Shown here one piece after another: positions 10,155-21,710 of a stretch of 64,000 nt of DNA (positions are counted from its first letter, which is position 1; every line of letters starts with the position of its first letter). The notes under the pieces are model-generated. The model was not told the DNA's origin. It worked only from the letters and a program-made list of their open reading frames with translations, and ran no database searches. The translations under genes were made by a program, and so were the position numbers. Location: positions 15,667,001-15,731,000 of the forward strand of contig JAPTOF010000008.1 in assembly GCA_028554755.1 (NCBI GenBank), written 5' to 3'. The DNA comes from Cordia subcordata (Eukaryota; Streptophyta; Magnoliopsida; Boraginales; Cordiaceae).

Positions 10155-12261
10155 TGATGTGTTGGTCTCGCATGTGATTTTTCATTGTATTTCTATATCT
10201 ATTTTGAGGTGTTTTGTGCTCTATTATGTGTATTAGTATAGCATTTATATCATACTTGAGCATATTACACTTTAGATGTCTATAGTTGAGCTTAAAGCGT
10301 AAATGCTACGCTAAAGTGCACTTAACTTGTCTTTTAGGTGAGATTTGGAACAATGCTTGAAGCTTAAAATGATGAAGATGTGATGATAAAGCCAAGACAA
10401 AGGTGTTTTGGATGAGAAGAAAGCAAAAAGATTGCATTTGCAAGCTCCTGAACAAAGAACGGAGTAACTGGGCGAAACCGGGCGCAACGGGAGCCAAATT
10501 TGGAGCTTGCAACCAAAGGGGACATGGAATAAGTTTGGACATGTTTATTAGGTGCAAAATATGAATAAAAATGGCTTGGAAGATTCTCGGAAGCGATACG
10601 AAGCTGTAGAAAAAAACTGCTCGCGAATCGGAGCCAAAACGACGTCGAACGGAGCAAAACAAGAAGAGCTGGCTGAGTGCCCTTCAGAGAACCGGTGCAC
10701 CGGCTCACTAGGCTAGTAAAACCAGTAAGCAACCCACCTTTGCTGGAATTGAGGACCCTTGGTACCGGTGCACCGGTTATGTGTTCCTCTAGTCGCGAAA
10801 AATTGGCTATATAAGCCCTCTTTTGGCCATTTTATAGAAGAACAAGTCATATTTTTTCACACCCATCTTCCAAAACCCTAATCCTCTTATCACCCACCTC
10901 TCACACACTCTTCTACACACAAAAATCACTTTGGAATCAAGCTTCTAAGAGGATCAAACAAAAGGATTTGGGCATAGCTCTTGGATTATAAAGATATGGC
11001 TTTGGATAAAAGGGTAGGTTCTTTGTCTCTCTTTTATCCTAAGTTTATGTATGTTTGATTAGAGCTATGTAGGGTGATTTACTCTTGTATTATGGATGAT
11101 TATTACATTATTGTTATGGGTATTTGATGGATTTATAGATATGCTTATGCTTAGGGTTTTGATTGGCAAATTTACATTAATGTCTATGTGTTTGTAGAAA
11201 TGCTTCAATAATGTCGCATGTGCATATTGAAGTCTATTTTCCTATTAACCATTTCTAAATCATTATGCTAGCATGTCTATGTGTTTGTTGGTTATTACAT
11301 GAAGTGGGTATGCTTATACACATGTCTATGTATGTGTTTGCATATCAAATAACATAAATAGCTTCTATTGTATACATGTCGGGTGCCATTGCTTAAATTG
11401 GTGTAATCTAAGCATGTCTATGTGTTTAGTAGTAGAATATTCTAGAGTATTCTCAAATTCCATGCCCTAGATGTGTTTGCTTTGCACTTAAATGTTAATT
11501 CCCGCTATTGTGATGCGATCGATGGTGCAAAACATGTAACTAGCCTAGGTCGAGTCCCCTTTGGCTTTAAATCCAGCCAATAGGAGTTCAGATAGGTTTA
11601 ATTAACCTTAGTTCACTTAGGAAGGCTAGTTAGTCCACCCTAACACCTTAGGTTCATAAGGACCACGCCGTAGCTCTGAGTGGGGTGAAGCTTAGGGACA
11701 GACTCGTACCGAGTCTTAGGGCCAGATTGGGGAACTAATTAAAGGACTAAGTGCTAGGGTTAATCGATCTACACTTACCTAGAATCTTATTGGCTAGCCC
11801 TAATTTCTAAACCATAAAGACCACGCCGTATTGCTAGGCATCGCCACCTAGGGACGGACTCGCACTAAGGCTTAGGGTACCAATTAGGAGGCTAATTATA
11901 GGTCTAAATTAGAGCACTTAGTATAATCCATCAAGTAGCCCTAGAAAGACATAGTAATCACCATAAACAAGACGTAATCACCTTAGTCCCCCATTTCTGA
12001 TGTTTGAATCCCCTTCGATCATTTGATTCCCCCGTTACACACACATCTTTTATTTCCTCGCCTTTAGATTAGGTTTATCTTTTCTGAGCTCCCTTTAAAC
12101 CCAAAATCCCCAAAAAGAGTTTAGTTTAGGTCCCAACACGTAGCACTTTAGGACACGCTTAGCATAGAACACTACTCACGTTAGGCCTCCCCGTGGATTC
12201 GACCCTACACTCGCACACGCTGTGCTACACGTTTAGACTTGTGCTGTAAGATAGCATATTA
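10155..12261 (+). mobile_element. Athila-type solo LTR in LINE ORF1
   Basis: The 2107-base LTR starts TGATGTGTTGG and is flanked by the target duplication GAAGC (10150-10154 and 12262-12266). Removing it with one GAAGC restores the ORF1 frame, which proves the insertion. It has two ACCGGTGCACCGG palindromes (10690-10703, 10771-10784), a TATATAAG box at 10812, four CATGTCTATGTGTTTG-like repeats (11180-11425), a TTGGCTTTAAATCCAGCCAA hairpin (11561-11580) and two copies of the ACCACGCCGTA block (about 11663 and 11820). It ends ATATTA, not CA. A solo LTR arises by recombination between the two LTRs of a full element. Confidence 0.9.
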
Positions 12262-13495
12262 GAAGCCACCTCATCTTCCCCTATCACATCACCAACCAAA
12301 GGAAACAAGCAAAGTCAAGAAGTTACTCTCTACCAAAATGAAGATAACGGCTCAAACAAAGCTTTTGATAAGATGGAAAATGCATGGAGGAAACCTTCAT
12401 CGTATAGGTATGTTCCTATTTCAAATGTTCCTTCTTCAAGTTGGAATAATGATTTTGTAGAGCTTGTAAAGAACAAACTCTAATTTGAAGAACAACATGA
12501 GGTTACATATGAAATTGGCATAAGGGTTGTGAACGACCCTCCAACTGATTTGTATGATGATGGTGAGCAAGTTTGAACTTATTGCCTTATAGGTTAGTTT
12601 ATGGGTGCCCCACCATCCTTTTCACATATCAAATACATGGTGGAGGTTTGGAAAGATTGATATCACTTAGAAAGGTAGAGGACTCTATGTCTTCAAATTT
12701 GAAAAAGAAGAATATTGTCAAAATGTGCTTCAACAACTTTGGCATGTCAATAATAGGACTCTTTAGCTTAGAAAATGGACTCCTAATCTTGAATATATTA
12801 ACTTGAATTGCAATAGAATTCCTATTTGGGTGAAGCTTTGGGATATCCCCATGAGGCTTTGGTCCAAAAGTGGGCTGGGCTATGTAGCCTCTTTCATTGG
12901 GAAACCACTATAAATGGATGCTCTCACGGAGACAAGGAAAAATCTTGAATTTGTCTGTATATGTATTGAATTTAACCTTAATGATGAGCTTCTAGAGGCT
13001 ATTTATCCTAAGCTTAGGGACAGCTCAAAAGCTAAGGTCAATGTTGAATATGCTTGGAAGCTTTTGAAATGTACTATGTCAAAATGGTTGGTCATGTCGA
13101 AGAGAATTGTCGTTTGAAGCCAAAGCCTATGCCACAACAAAAGCCATTCCACAACAACCAATCTACTTTGATGCAAATGCTTCAAAGCCTCGACCAAAGT
13201 TTAGATTCCATACTACTTGGAAGATTGTTGATAGGAAGCAAAAATGAAAGATGGAGGAAAATGTGGAGCAAAATCACAAGGTTAGTAAACAAATCCTTTC
13301 CACCAAGAATATTGATCCCTCTTGCTCTACAAATAAATATGAGATTCTTGGTGACAATATGTATTGGAAGAAGGTGAACTAGCACAAAAAGATGTTCGCG
13401 ATTTGGAAAAGATCATTAAAAATGAAGAAGTTGACGTTGTGGATACACCTCTTATACACTTTGGTTCTTTGAACCCTATTTCAAAATTATCATGA
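12262..13495 (+). pseudogene. LINE ORF1, C-terminal part with zinc knuckle
   Basis: The frame from the upstream part continues to a stop at 12481. A DUF4283-like region of plant LINE ORF1 follows, with one or more frameshifts: GAPPSF, WRFGKIDI, WTPNLEYINLNCNRIPIWVKL and GYVASFIGKPL (12600-12910). A knuckle remnant GHVEENCRLKPKP lies at 13092-13130. The last part (13380-13480) is acidic. The order DUF4283-type domain then CCHC knuckle is standard for plant L1 ORF1. It is decayed beyond function. Confidence 0.7.
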
Positions 13496-13569
13496 TTTTT
13501 GGTGCTTTGAACATTCAGGGGTTTAATTTCCCCTCCAAGCAACATGAAGTGAAGGTTTGGATCAATAAA
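13496..13569 (+). pseudogene. LINE ORF2 endonuclease, first 25 codons
   Basis: ATG at about 13499 gives MIFGALNIQGFNFPSKQ, the beginning of an APE-type endonuclease, where N of LNIQG is the conserved Asn. It is cut by Athila B after VWINK and resumes at 25368. Confidence 0.75.
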
Positions 13570-15628
13570 TTATGTGTGTGTTTTTTAGCGTAAATTGCAT
13601 GATTTAGAGTGTGTTTGAGTGCGTGTTTTGGTACTAATTTTGTCTATTTTGAGCTTCTAAGTGATTATTGGGTCTCATTGAGTGTTTATGTGTGGTGTAT
13701 CATTTTTTTATCGTTTTATGTGTTTTCTATTCTATTTTCATTTTTTATAGTAATTTTGATTAATTAGGAATTAGGAAATTAAATTCATAAGTTAGCTAGG
13801 TTAGATTAGAATTAAGATATTAAATAACTAGAATTAGGATTCTAGGCATTTTACTTAGTTAAATTAGAGTTCACTGAATTAGTTTAGGACATAATTAATT
13901 AAGCTCTAGGGTTTTAGGACATAGTTAGAATATTATATGTTATGTATCATATATATGTACGTACATAATACATAAGCCAATAGATAGTGTATTATATATT
14001 ATATTAACTAATGACTTGAACCCTACTATTCCTTTTTTTTTTCTTTTCTTTCTTTAGGGCACACAAACGCAGGATCCATATATACATATATGTATATATA
14101 TGTATAAATATATATAATATATATTATACATATATATATATACATATATATATGTATATATATGTATATTATATATATAAAAGACTATCTCATCAGCAAG
14201 TTTTTTTCCACAAGAAAGAAGCAACGAGGAATGAAAAAAGCAGCACCAAACCAGCCCTTATTTCTCCTATTATTCATCCGTCTTTTCCACACAAAAACAC
14301 CCATCTTCTCACATACATACTCTCACACATTCACACACAAAAGGGGTATTTTTTGGGGTTGATTTAGGGGTTTAAAGAAGCAAATTCTAGCAAGCCTTTT
14401 TGTGCAAAAAGTGCAGAAATCAGTCCAAAGAGCTACAGAAACAAGAGATTTTTCTTGTTCTTTTCTTTGAGTTTACATTCTACTAATTATGGCTATATAA
14501 ATACACTATTTGTGTGCTTATTTCTGCAGGTTTTGGGGCTGTTTTGGGGCTAAAAAGAGAGCTAAATTGGTACAAAATTCTGCAGAAAAGTTGCTGTCAA
14601 GTTGCGATTCATAGCTGAAAATTGCGTTTCGGAGTTGAATTTGAGCGAAATTGAAGGGGAAGAGGTTCTAAGCTTGAGATTTAATTTCTTGGACATGGAA
14701 ATGATGTTTTTGATATTGAATTTCAGTTTTGCCCTTTCTTTCAGCATTTTGAACTAATCATTTTAGGCTAGGGTTAGATTATGGACTATGTTATAGCTTA
14801 ATGTTGGATTTTGAATTTTTATGGATTTTGTGAGGCATGATGATTGCATGAATTGTGGAGAATTGTTGATTACTTTAATATAACATGTCTATGTGCTTGT
14901 TGAAAGTCCCAAGAGAGTTTATGCCTACTTGTTTTGTAATTGTTTATGATTATTGGTCTTGTGCTTAGCATGAAACATTGTTAATGTGTGAGCCATGATC
15001 TATTGCTTGCTAGATTTGCTAATTGCACTTGAATAGACTTAAGATTAATTGGTTCTATCCTTAGTTTGAAACACAATTAATGGGTGTTCCTTATAATCAA
15101 TTTGGATTAGTCAAATCACTTAGGTTGTTGGAGTAATTGAAAAGCCTTAATTAGTAGGGCACACCTATGCTCTAGAAATAGCCGCTTAGGGATAGGAGTG
15201 CACCTTTAATTAACGGTAATAAGGCTAGCTAATAAACTAAGGCATTAGAGCTATTGATTGCCCATGGTCCATAGTTAGTCAATCCAATCACTAGACCAAC
15301 ATAGGAAGTAATTCGACCCTATGCCGTTTCCTATCACCGAATTCCCCTAGCCGTTCCCAATTGCTTTCTTCTCATTTGTTTTCCATTTACTTTTAGTTTA
15401 ATTTATGCACTTTAATTTCAATATGATAGTTTAGAGTTCCCTTCAATTCAAAATTTGAAAAAAAATCTCAAAAATAATTTTGTTTCTACACGTAGTTAAT
15501 CAGTTAATCTAGGACACATAGGACTTAGAACCATAGTTAGAGGTCTCCATGAGAAGATGATACCCGTACTCTTGCACACATTGTGCTACTTCCGATCTGT
15601 GCACTTGTGGGTTTTTAAAACAATAAGA
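13570..15628 (+). repeat. 5' LTR of Athila B
   Basis: The 2059-base LTR begins TTATGTGTGTG (the 3' copy has TGATGTGTGTG) and ends just before the primer site. A long, interrupted TA/TATG microsatellite occupies about 14079-14180, before a run of CACACAAAAACACCC leader text. Unlike the other Athila-type LTRs here it has no GGTCGACC cluster. The part at 15155-15215 retains a weak version of the shared TTAGGGATAGG block. Confidence 0.9.
14079..14180 (+). repeat. TA-rich microsatellite in the 5' LTR of B
   Basis: About 100 bases of TATA, TATATG and TACATA units, partly self-complementary. The same place in the 3' LTR (about 23858-23919) is a pure (TA)n tract after (CATA)n. It could supply the TATA box; no other clear one is seen. 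Confidence 0.85.
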
Positions 15629-15634
15629 AGTTTT

Positions 15635-15652
15635 TGGCGCTGTTGCCGGGGA
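15635..15652 (+). other. Primer-binding site of Athila B (tRNA-Asp type)
   Basis: TGGCGCTGTTGCCGGGGA differs by one base from the complement of the tRNA-Asp 3' end used by Athila and Tat elements. It follows the LTR end after six bases. The 270 bases up to the gag ATG (15932) are a T-rich leader. Confidence 0.85.
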
Positions 15653-15931
15653 GGCACAATTGGTTTCTTTGATTTGTGTGTTTTAGTTGGTTACGTGTTT
15701 TGGTATTTCTATTATTGTTCTAGTAGCAGTCTTAGTTTCCTTGTTATCTTTTATTTTGGTGATAGTTTGTGTTTTATTTTTGCATTGTGTTTTGTTTGAT
15801 TTAGCGTTTCAATTTTGTGTTTTTTTCTTTTGTAGTTTTTAGGGACTTGTGGTTTCTGTGCTGTTGATTTAGGTTGAAATTGCACTTTCGGGGGTTGAAG
15901 AGTTGGAAGGAGATTTTATTTCTTTTTGTGC

Positions 15932-17850
15932 ATGCTTGGTAGATGTTCACTTAGGCCTAACTTAGTTCCCTTTAATCCTGAACCACAGAGAATACATCGT
16001 TATCTTAGGAACTTAGAACGCAATCTCGGTGAAATGGCAGAAAATAGGAATGATCTCCCTCCTCTTGTTCCCCATAATGGGAATGATAATCCTCCTCCTC
16101 ACCCTCACCTTCCTCCTCTTGTTGTTCCATGTAATGAAAATGTTGAGCTTCCTAGGCTTCCGAATCCACGCCAAGTAGCCGATGACATGACCCTTAGGCA
16201 ATACTTTCTTCCTCATGCCTTTAAGTCGAATATGGCCATCCATCCATTGGGTTTGGGAGAGGCGAGTTTTGAGATTAAGCATGGGATATTGGCTATGCTC
16301 CCGTCTTTCTATGGTAGGAGTAATGAGAGTCCCCTAGCACATGTCACTGATTTTGTGGAGATTTTTTTGACCTTCAGTTTTCCAAATGTGTCTTAGGAAA
16401 ATATTAGGCTCAGACTTTTCCCTTTCTTAATCCAGGACAAAGCCAAAGAATGGCTTCAGTCTTTGCCTGATAGAGCCATTACATCTTAGGATGAGCTCCA
16501 ATCCTGATTCTATCAGAGGTTTTACCCCATGGCTAAGACTGCTACCCTGCAAGCTTCGATTATGACCTTTTCTCAGCATGAGTTTGAATCTTTCCATGAA
16601 ACATGGGAGACGTATAATGATTTATTGCATCAGTGTCCACATCATGGGTACGGTACCCGCGATCTTCTGTATTACTTCTTTAGGGGTCTTACCGAGTCCC
16701 AGTGCATGATAGTGAATGCCATGTCGGGTGGGGGATTCTATAATCTGAGAAATAGTGACGCTTGGGGGATTTTTGAGCGTGTTGCTGAGGATTCTTTTTG
16801 TAATATAACATTGGATAGGTTGAGTAGGAATAATCCTAGAAGAGGAGTTAATGAAATAGGCATATCACATGATTTTCCTGCTAAGGTAAAAGCATTGGCC
16901 CATAAGCTTGGCCAGTTGATTTCCTTAGGTCTAGCACCTACTCTAGGCTGTAGGGCCAATCTGCTAGTATTGTTATCTTCTCCTTCTGCGTTGAAGTGTG
17001 TGCCTTGTGTTCTAAGTCATCCCACGAGACTATAGCTTGCCCATTAGCACCACATTTTCCAGAATTCATTCAGGAGCAAGTTCATGCTACACAGGGGTAC
17101 TCACGAGAGTATAACCCTTACTCAAACACATATAATCCTGGGTGGAGGGACAACCCTAAGTTTTCTTGGCGTAATAATCACTTTGAGCCCCACCAACCCC
17201 AGGTCCCATTCCAGTAGCGACCTCGTCCTGTTCAGTCGAATCCACCAGGTTTTTATCATGTAAATCTATCTAAACTTCGTGGTCTCTTACAGGACCAACA
17301 TCCATCTGTTCCTGCTCTTCCTACTCAGTTTATACCCTCACTTCTTGCACTATCCTCTAGCCAGCCTAGTAGCGACAATAAGTCATAAGACCAGCGCCCA
17401 TCTGTTCCCGCTCTTCCGACTCAGTCTATACCCTCACTTCTTGCACCATCCTCTAGTCAGCTTAGTAGCTACGATAAGTTTGATCTTCTATTGCAGATGT
17501 TTCAGTCACAGTAGTGGCATATGGCTAAGATGGATGACCAGTTAGGTCAGTTAGCTAGTTAGTTGAGTGCTAGTGAGCTAGGCAAGTTACCTGCCCAGCC
17601 TGAGGCAAACCCTAAAGGTCAATCTAGTTCTTTCTCTAACCCCTCTTACACCACTTATGCACAAGCAAAAGTAGTTATTACACTTAGGAGTGGTAAAGTC
17701 ATTGACAATGGGGTGAGAGAGAAGAAAATTTTAGTTGAGGCTGCACCTAGTGTTCCTATAGAGCCTAGTAAGATTAAGGGCCATAAGAGAGAGGAGGCCA
17801 CTAGAAAGAGAGATGAAAGTAGTACCCTTCCACATAAGGAGGGGAAATAA
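15932..17850 (+). pseudogene. gag: Athila B gag
   Basis: The ATG at 15932 (MLGRCSLRP) is shared with Athila C (36209). A Pro-rich stretch precedes the Retrotrans_gag capsid domain (about 16190-16900: PSFYGRSNESPLAHVTDFVE, LFPFLIQDKAKEWLQSLP, FFRGLTESQ). A CCHC knuckle CALCSKSSHETIAC at about 16997-17038 is complete. A Gln/Pro-rich spacer and a short repeated stretch (17285-17350 and 17395-17460) follow. Stops at 16394, 16488, 16504, 17215, 17512 and 17560 are nearly all CAG or TGG changed to TAG. Gag would form the nucleocapsid. Confidence 0.88.
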
Positions 17851-18604
17851 TTCGTAGAATCTAGTAATGTCGTCCCTAGAGCACCTTTTCCAGCCGCACT
17901 AGAGAAGCCCCAGATCTGTTGAAGACACTAGGATAAATAAGATCTTAGAGCACTTGAAAGACCTTAAGGTGAACCTTCCTCTAGTTGATGCCATTGTGTG
18001 TATTCCTGCTTACGCGAAATTCTTCAAAGATCTATGCACATGAAAGCGAAATAATTCCCACATTCCGAAAACAGTGAAGCTCACTGAAAAAGTGAGTAGC
18101 ATTTGCACTTCGGGCATCCCACCCAGGTTGAAAGACCTAAGAGCTTTCATTATTTCGTGTTGTATTAGAAAGACCCTGATTAATCATGCTCTTTTAGATT
18201 TAGGGTCTAGTGTAAATCTGATTCCTTACTTAGTCTACCAGGGTCTAGGTGTGGGGGAGTTATTTCCCATGTACGTCACTTTGTAGTTAGCTAATAGATT
18301 CGAGTGGAGACCGCGAGGTATAGTAGAGAATGTCATGGTTTAGGTTGGAGAGTTTGTGTATCTAGTTGATTTCAATGTCTTAGATATGGATTCTGGCCAT
18401 GACACTAAGCACTCTATATCTGTTCTCTTAGGAGATCCCTTCTTAGATACAGTTGATGCAGTCATCCATTATAAGTCGGGGTTACTAGAGATTATGTTTG
18501 GGAATCTAAAGGCCACTATGAGAGTCGCGAAGGCGGCGAATAGAGCGAGTATAGGTATGGATGATGAGGAGGAGTGTTTTGCTGTTGATGTTATAGATCC
18601 ATGA
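17851..18604 (+). pseudogene. PR: Athila B protease
   Basis: The protease region begins about 17920 (ILEHLKDLKVNLPLVDAI) and includes the active-site motif LLDLGSSVNLIP at about 18190-18225, with Asp-Leu-Gly in the aspartic protease position as in the Athila family. GDPFLDTVDAVIHY marks its C-terminal half. Stops at 18284 and 18341 both read TAG where the related A copy has a sense codon. The usual role is polyprotein cleavage. Confidence 0.83.
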
Positions 18605-19075
18605 GTAAAGAAGCATGCCTGCGAAATATTGTTTGTTGAGGATGAGTTAGCTGAGCTTGAGGCCATTTTAGAGCAGTTTGATCCTGAGTCATTTGTTAGC
18701 AATTGTGTAGCTTCCACATCCACTTCTGTTGACTCTACGCCTGAGAAATTGATTGAGGTTAGTCAGTCCGAGTGTCTTCCTTTAGAAGTGTCTAGCGATC
18801 TCCCTACGGTTGAGTCTCCCCCATCTTTAGAGCTCAAACCTTTCCCTGAGCACTTGAAATATGCATTCTTAAAACCTAATAAGACCCTTCTTATGATTAT
18901 AGCTTCTGATTTGTCGAGTGAGAATGAGGAGCGTCTTTTAGGAGTCCTTAGAAGTCATAAGGCGGCCATAGGGTGGATGATTGGTGATTTAAAAGGTGTA
19001 GACCCTTCTGTTTGTATACATAGGATTCATCTAGAAGAAGGTGTAGTACCTTCTCGTGAGATGCAGAGTTGACTT
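18605..19075 (+). pseudogene. Athila B acidic linker between protease and RT
   Basis: A Glu/Ser-rich linker (18629-18830) leads to LELKPFPEHLKYAFLK and DLSSENEERLLGVLRSHKAAIGW (18830-18980), the conserved block just before the RT of Athila elements. A TGA at 19070 replaces Arg (CGA). The same block ends the ORF of the pol-less element D at 54155-54397. Confidence 0.78.
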
Positions 19076-20350
19076 AATCCTCAAATGAGTGAAGTTGTCC
19101 AAAAGGAGGTTATTAAGCTCTTCGATGCAGGAATCATTTATCCTATCTTTGATAGTGAGTGGGTTAGTCCTGTTCAGATAGTACTGAAAAAATATGGGAT
19201 CATGGTGGTAGAGAATAATAAGGGTGAGCTAGTTCCTACGCGAATCCCTACGGGTTGGAGAATGTGCATAGTTTATAAAAAGCTCAATTCTAGGACTAGA
19301 AAAGATCACTTCCCATTGCCTTTCCTTGATCAGATTTTAGATAGAGTAGCCAGTCATGGTTATTACTGCTTTTTAGATGGGTATTCGAGATATAATCAAA
19401 TCGTCATGTTTTCCTAAGATCAGGAGAAAACCACCTTCATGTGCCCTTATGGTACATTTGCTTATAGGAGAATGCCGTTCGGTCTTTGCAATGCACCTGC
19501 TACTTTTCAAAGATGTATGATGGCTATCTTTAGTGATATGATTGAGAGGCACTTAGAGATTTTCATGGATGATTTCTTAGTCTTTGGTGTGAATTTTAAT
19601 GAATGCCTTAGTCACATGTCTTTAGTGCTAGACCATTGCATTAAGATGAATCTTGTGCTGAGTTGGGAGAAATCACATTTCATGGTGCAGAGAGGAATAG
19701 TTTTGGGTCATGTAGTGTCTTCTGATGGTATCAAGGTTGTCCCAACCAAGGTAGAGCTTATAGAGAAGCTGCCTGCTCCTAAATCTGTTAAGGACGTGAG
19801 ATCCTTCCTTGGCCATGTAGGTTTCTATCATAGGTTTATTAAGGATTTTAGCCAGATTGTTTGTCCATTGTCTAGACTTTTAGCACAAGATGTTCCATTT
19901 GTTTTTGATGAAGAGTGCATTAGAGCATTTGATAGGCTTAAATCCTTACTTTCCTCTTCCCCTATCATCCAACCGCCTGATTACAATCTTTCTTTCGAAA
20001 TTATGTGTGATGCATCAGATTTTTCCATAGGAGCTGTATTAAGATAGCGTAAGGATAGGTTGCCCTATGTGATCTACTATGCTAGTAAGACTCTAGATGA
20101 GGCTTAGAAAAATTACACCACTACTGAGAAAGAGCTTTTAGCAGTAGTGTTGTCCTTTGATAAATTTCGATCTTACACTCTGGGGTCTAAGGTCATAGTT
20201 TACACCGATCATGTGGCTTTGAGGTATCTTTTGTCTAAGCGTGAATCTAAACCCAACTTGATTAGATGGATGCTCCTTCTATAGGAATTTGATATAGGAA
20301 TGAGAGATAAGAAGGGTAGTGAGAATTCTGTTGTTGATCATTTGTCCCGC
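19076..20350 (+). pseudogene. RT-RH: Athila B reverse transcriptase and RNase H
   Basis: RT is clear from VSPVQIVLKK, GWRMCIVYKKLNSRTRKDHFPLPF, the region TFAYRRMPFGLCNAPATFQRCM and the catalytic FMDDFLVFG (about 19563-19590). The connection domain (LGHVVSSDGIKVVPTKVELI, FLGHVGFYHRFIKDFS) follows. RNase H has the expected acidic residues in [25 protein letters not shown] and [12 protein letters not shown] and ends at DHLSRL. Stops at 19416, 20045, 20105 and 20282; the frame itself is kept. Confidence 0.9.
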
Positions 20351-21710
20351 CTTACTCATGAGTCCCCTAGTGATTCTATTCCCTTCCGTGTGTCTTTTTC
20401 GGATGAACAATTATTTGTTGTCTCACATCACACACCATGGTATGCGTATATAATGAATTATCTTATCACAGGTCAATTGCCACCCCATTGAGAGAAGAGA
20501 GAAAAGGATAGGTTTTATTCACAGGTTAAGCATTTCTTTTGGGAGGATACTTATCTCTTTAAGATGTGTGCAGATTAGGTGATTTGTAGGTGTGTTCTGG
20601 AGAGCGAGTTTGAAAATATTTTGAATATATGTCACAGTAAGGCGTGTGAAGGTCACTTCGGGGGAAAGAAAATTGCAGCTAATGTCTTGCAAAATGGATT
20701 CTTCTGTCCCACACTCTTTAGAGATGCCCAAGAATTTTGTAAAAAATGTGTTAGATGTAAAAAATCTAGATCTATTTCTAGGAGAAATATGATGCCCTTT
20801 TCCCCTATTATTGTGTGTGAACTTTTTGATTTTTGGGGAATTGATTTCAGGGGTCCATTCCTACCTTCCTTTGGGTATCAATACATCTTAGTGACTGTTA
20901 ACTATGTGTCCAAGGGGGTTGAGGCAATCCCCACCCGAACCAATGACAACAAAGTTGTGGTGAAGTTCATTTGAGAGCACATCTCTTCTAGGTTTGGGGT
21001 ACCACGAGTCTTGATTAGTGATAGAGGAAAGCGATTTCACAATAGGACACTTGAGGCTTTACATAGAAAATATTCAGTCACTCACAAGATTGCAACCCTA
21101 TATCACCCTCAAACAAGTGGACAGGTTGAAGTTTCAAATAGAGAGGTCAAGTCCATTTTAGAGAAAGTGGTTAGGCCTGATAGGAAGGATTGGTCTTGCA
21201 GACTGAGTGATGCATTGTAGGCCTACCGTACCACATACAAGACCCCCATAGGTATGTCTCTATATAGGTTGGTGTATGGGAAGGCTTGCCATCTACCTGT
21301 CGAATTAAAACATAGAGCATATTAGGCTATTAAAGCTTTAAATTTTGACTTGTTTGCTGCAGGTAAGAAAAGGAAGCTTGACTTAGCTGAGCTGGAGGAG
21401 TTGAGATATGAGGCATACGAGAACACCAAGCTTTATAAAGAGAGAATGAAGAAAATGCATGATAGGCATATCCTTAGGAAATCTTTCTCTTTTACTAACA
21501 AAATTTGGTTGTTTAATTCTAGATTGAAACTCTTTCTAGGTAAATTGAGAAGTTAATGGGATAGTCCGTATGAGGTTATTGAAGCCTACCCTTCTAGAGC
21601 AGTAAAGATCAAGGATTTGAAGGACGGACGAGTATTAACTGTGAATGGGCAGCTCTTGAAGCATTCATTTGACCCAAGCGTGGCTCGAGTGGAGACCATC
21701 GAGCTTTAAG
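20351..21710 (+). pseudogene. IN: Athila B integrase
   Basis: The zinc-binding region (CHSKACEGHFGG ... CKKCVRC, 20625-20760) has the HHCC residues. The core has Asp in FWGIDFRGPF (about 20842), Asp in [11 protein letters not shown] (about 21018) and Glu in [10 protein letters not shown] (about 21127), so the catalytic triad is intact. The C-terminus [24 protein letters not shown] and [15 protein letters not shown] is diagnostic for Athila. Stops at 20490, 20578, 20973, 21219, 21325 and 21555. There is no chromodomain. Confidence 0.9.

Noticed and set aside
10306..10732. Minus-strand frames of 118 and 122 codons in the solo LTR
   Set aside because: They overlap each other and the LTR promoter in antisense; similar antisense frames in the other LTRs are not conserved as protein.
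14152..14367. Small plus-strand frames over the TA array
   Set aside because: Low-complexity Tyr/Ile translation of the microsatellite and LTR leader; not conserved as protein between the two LTRs of B.
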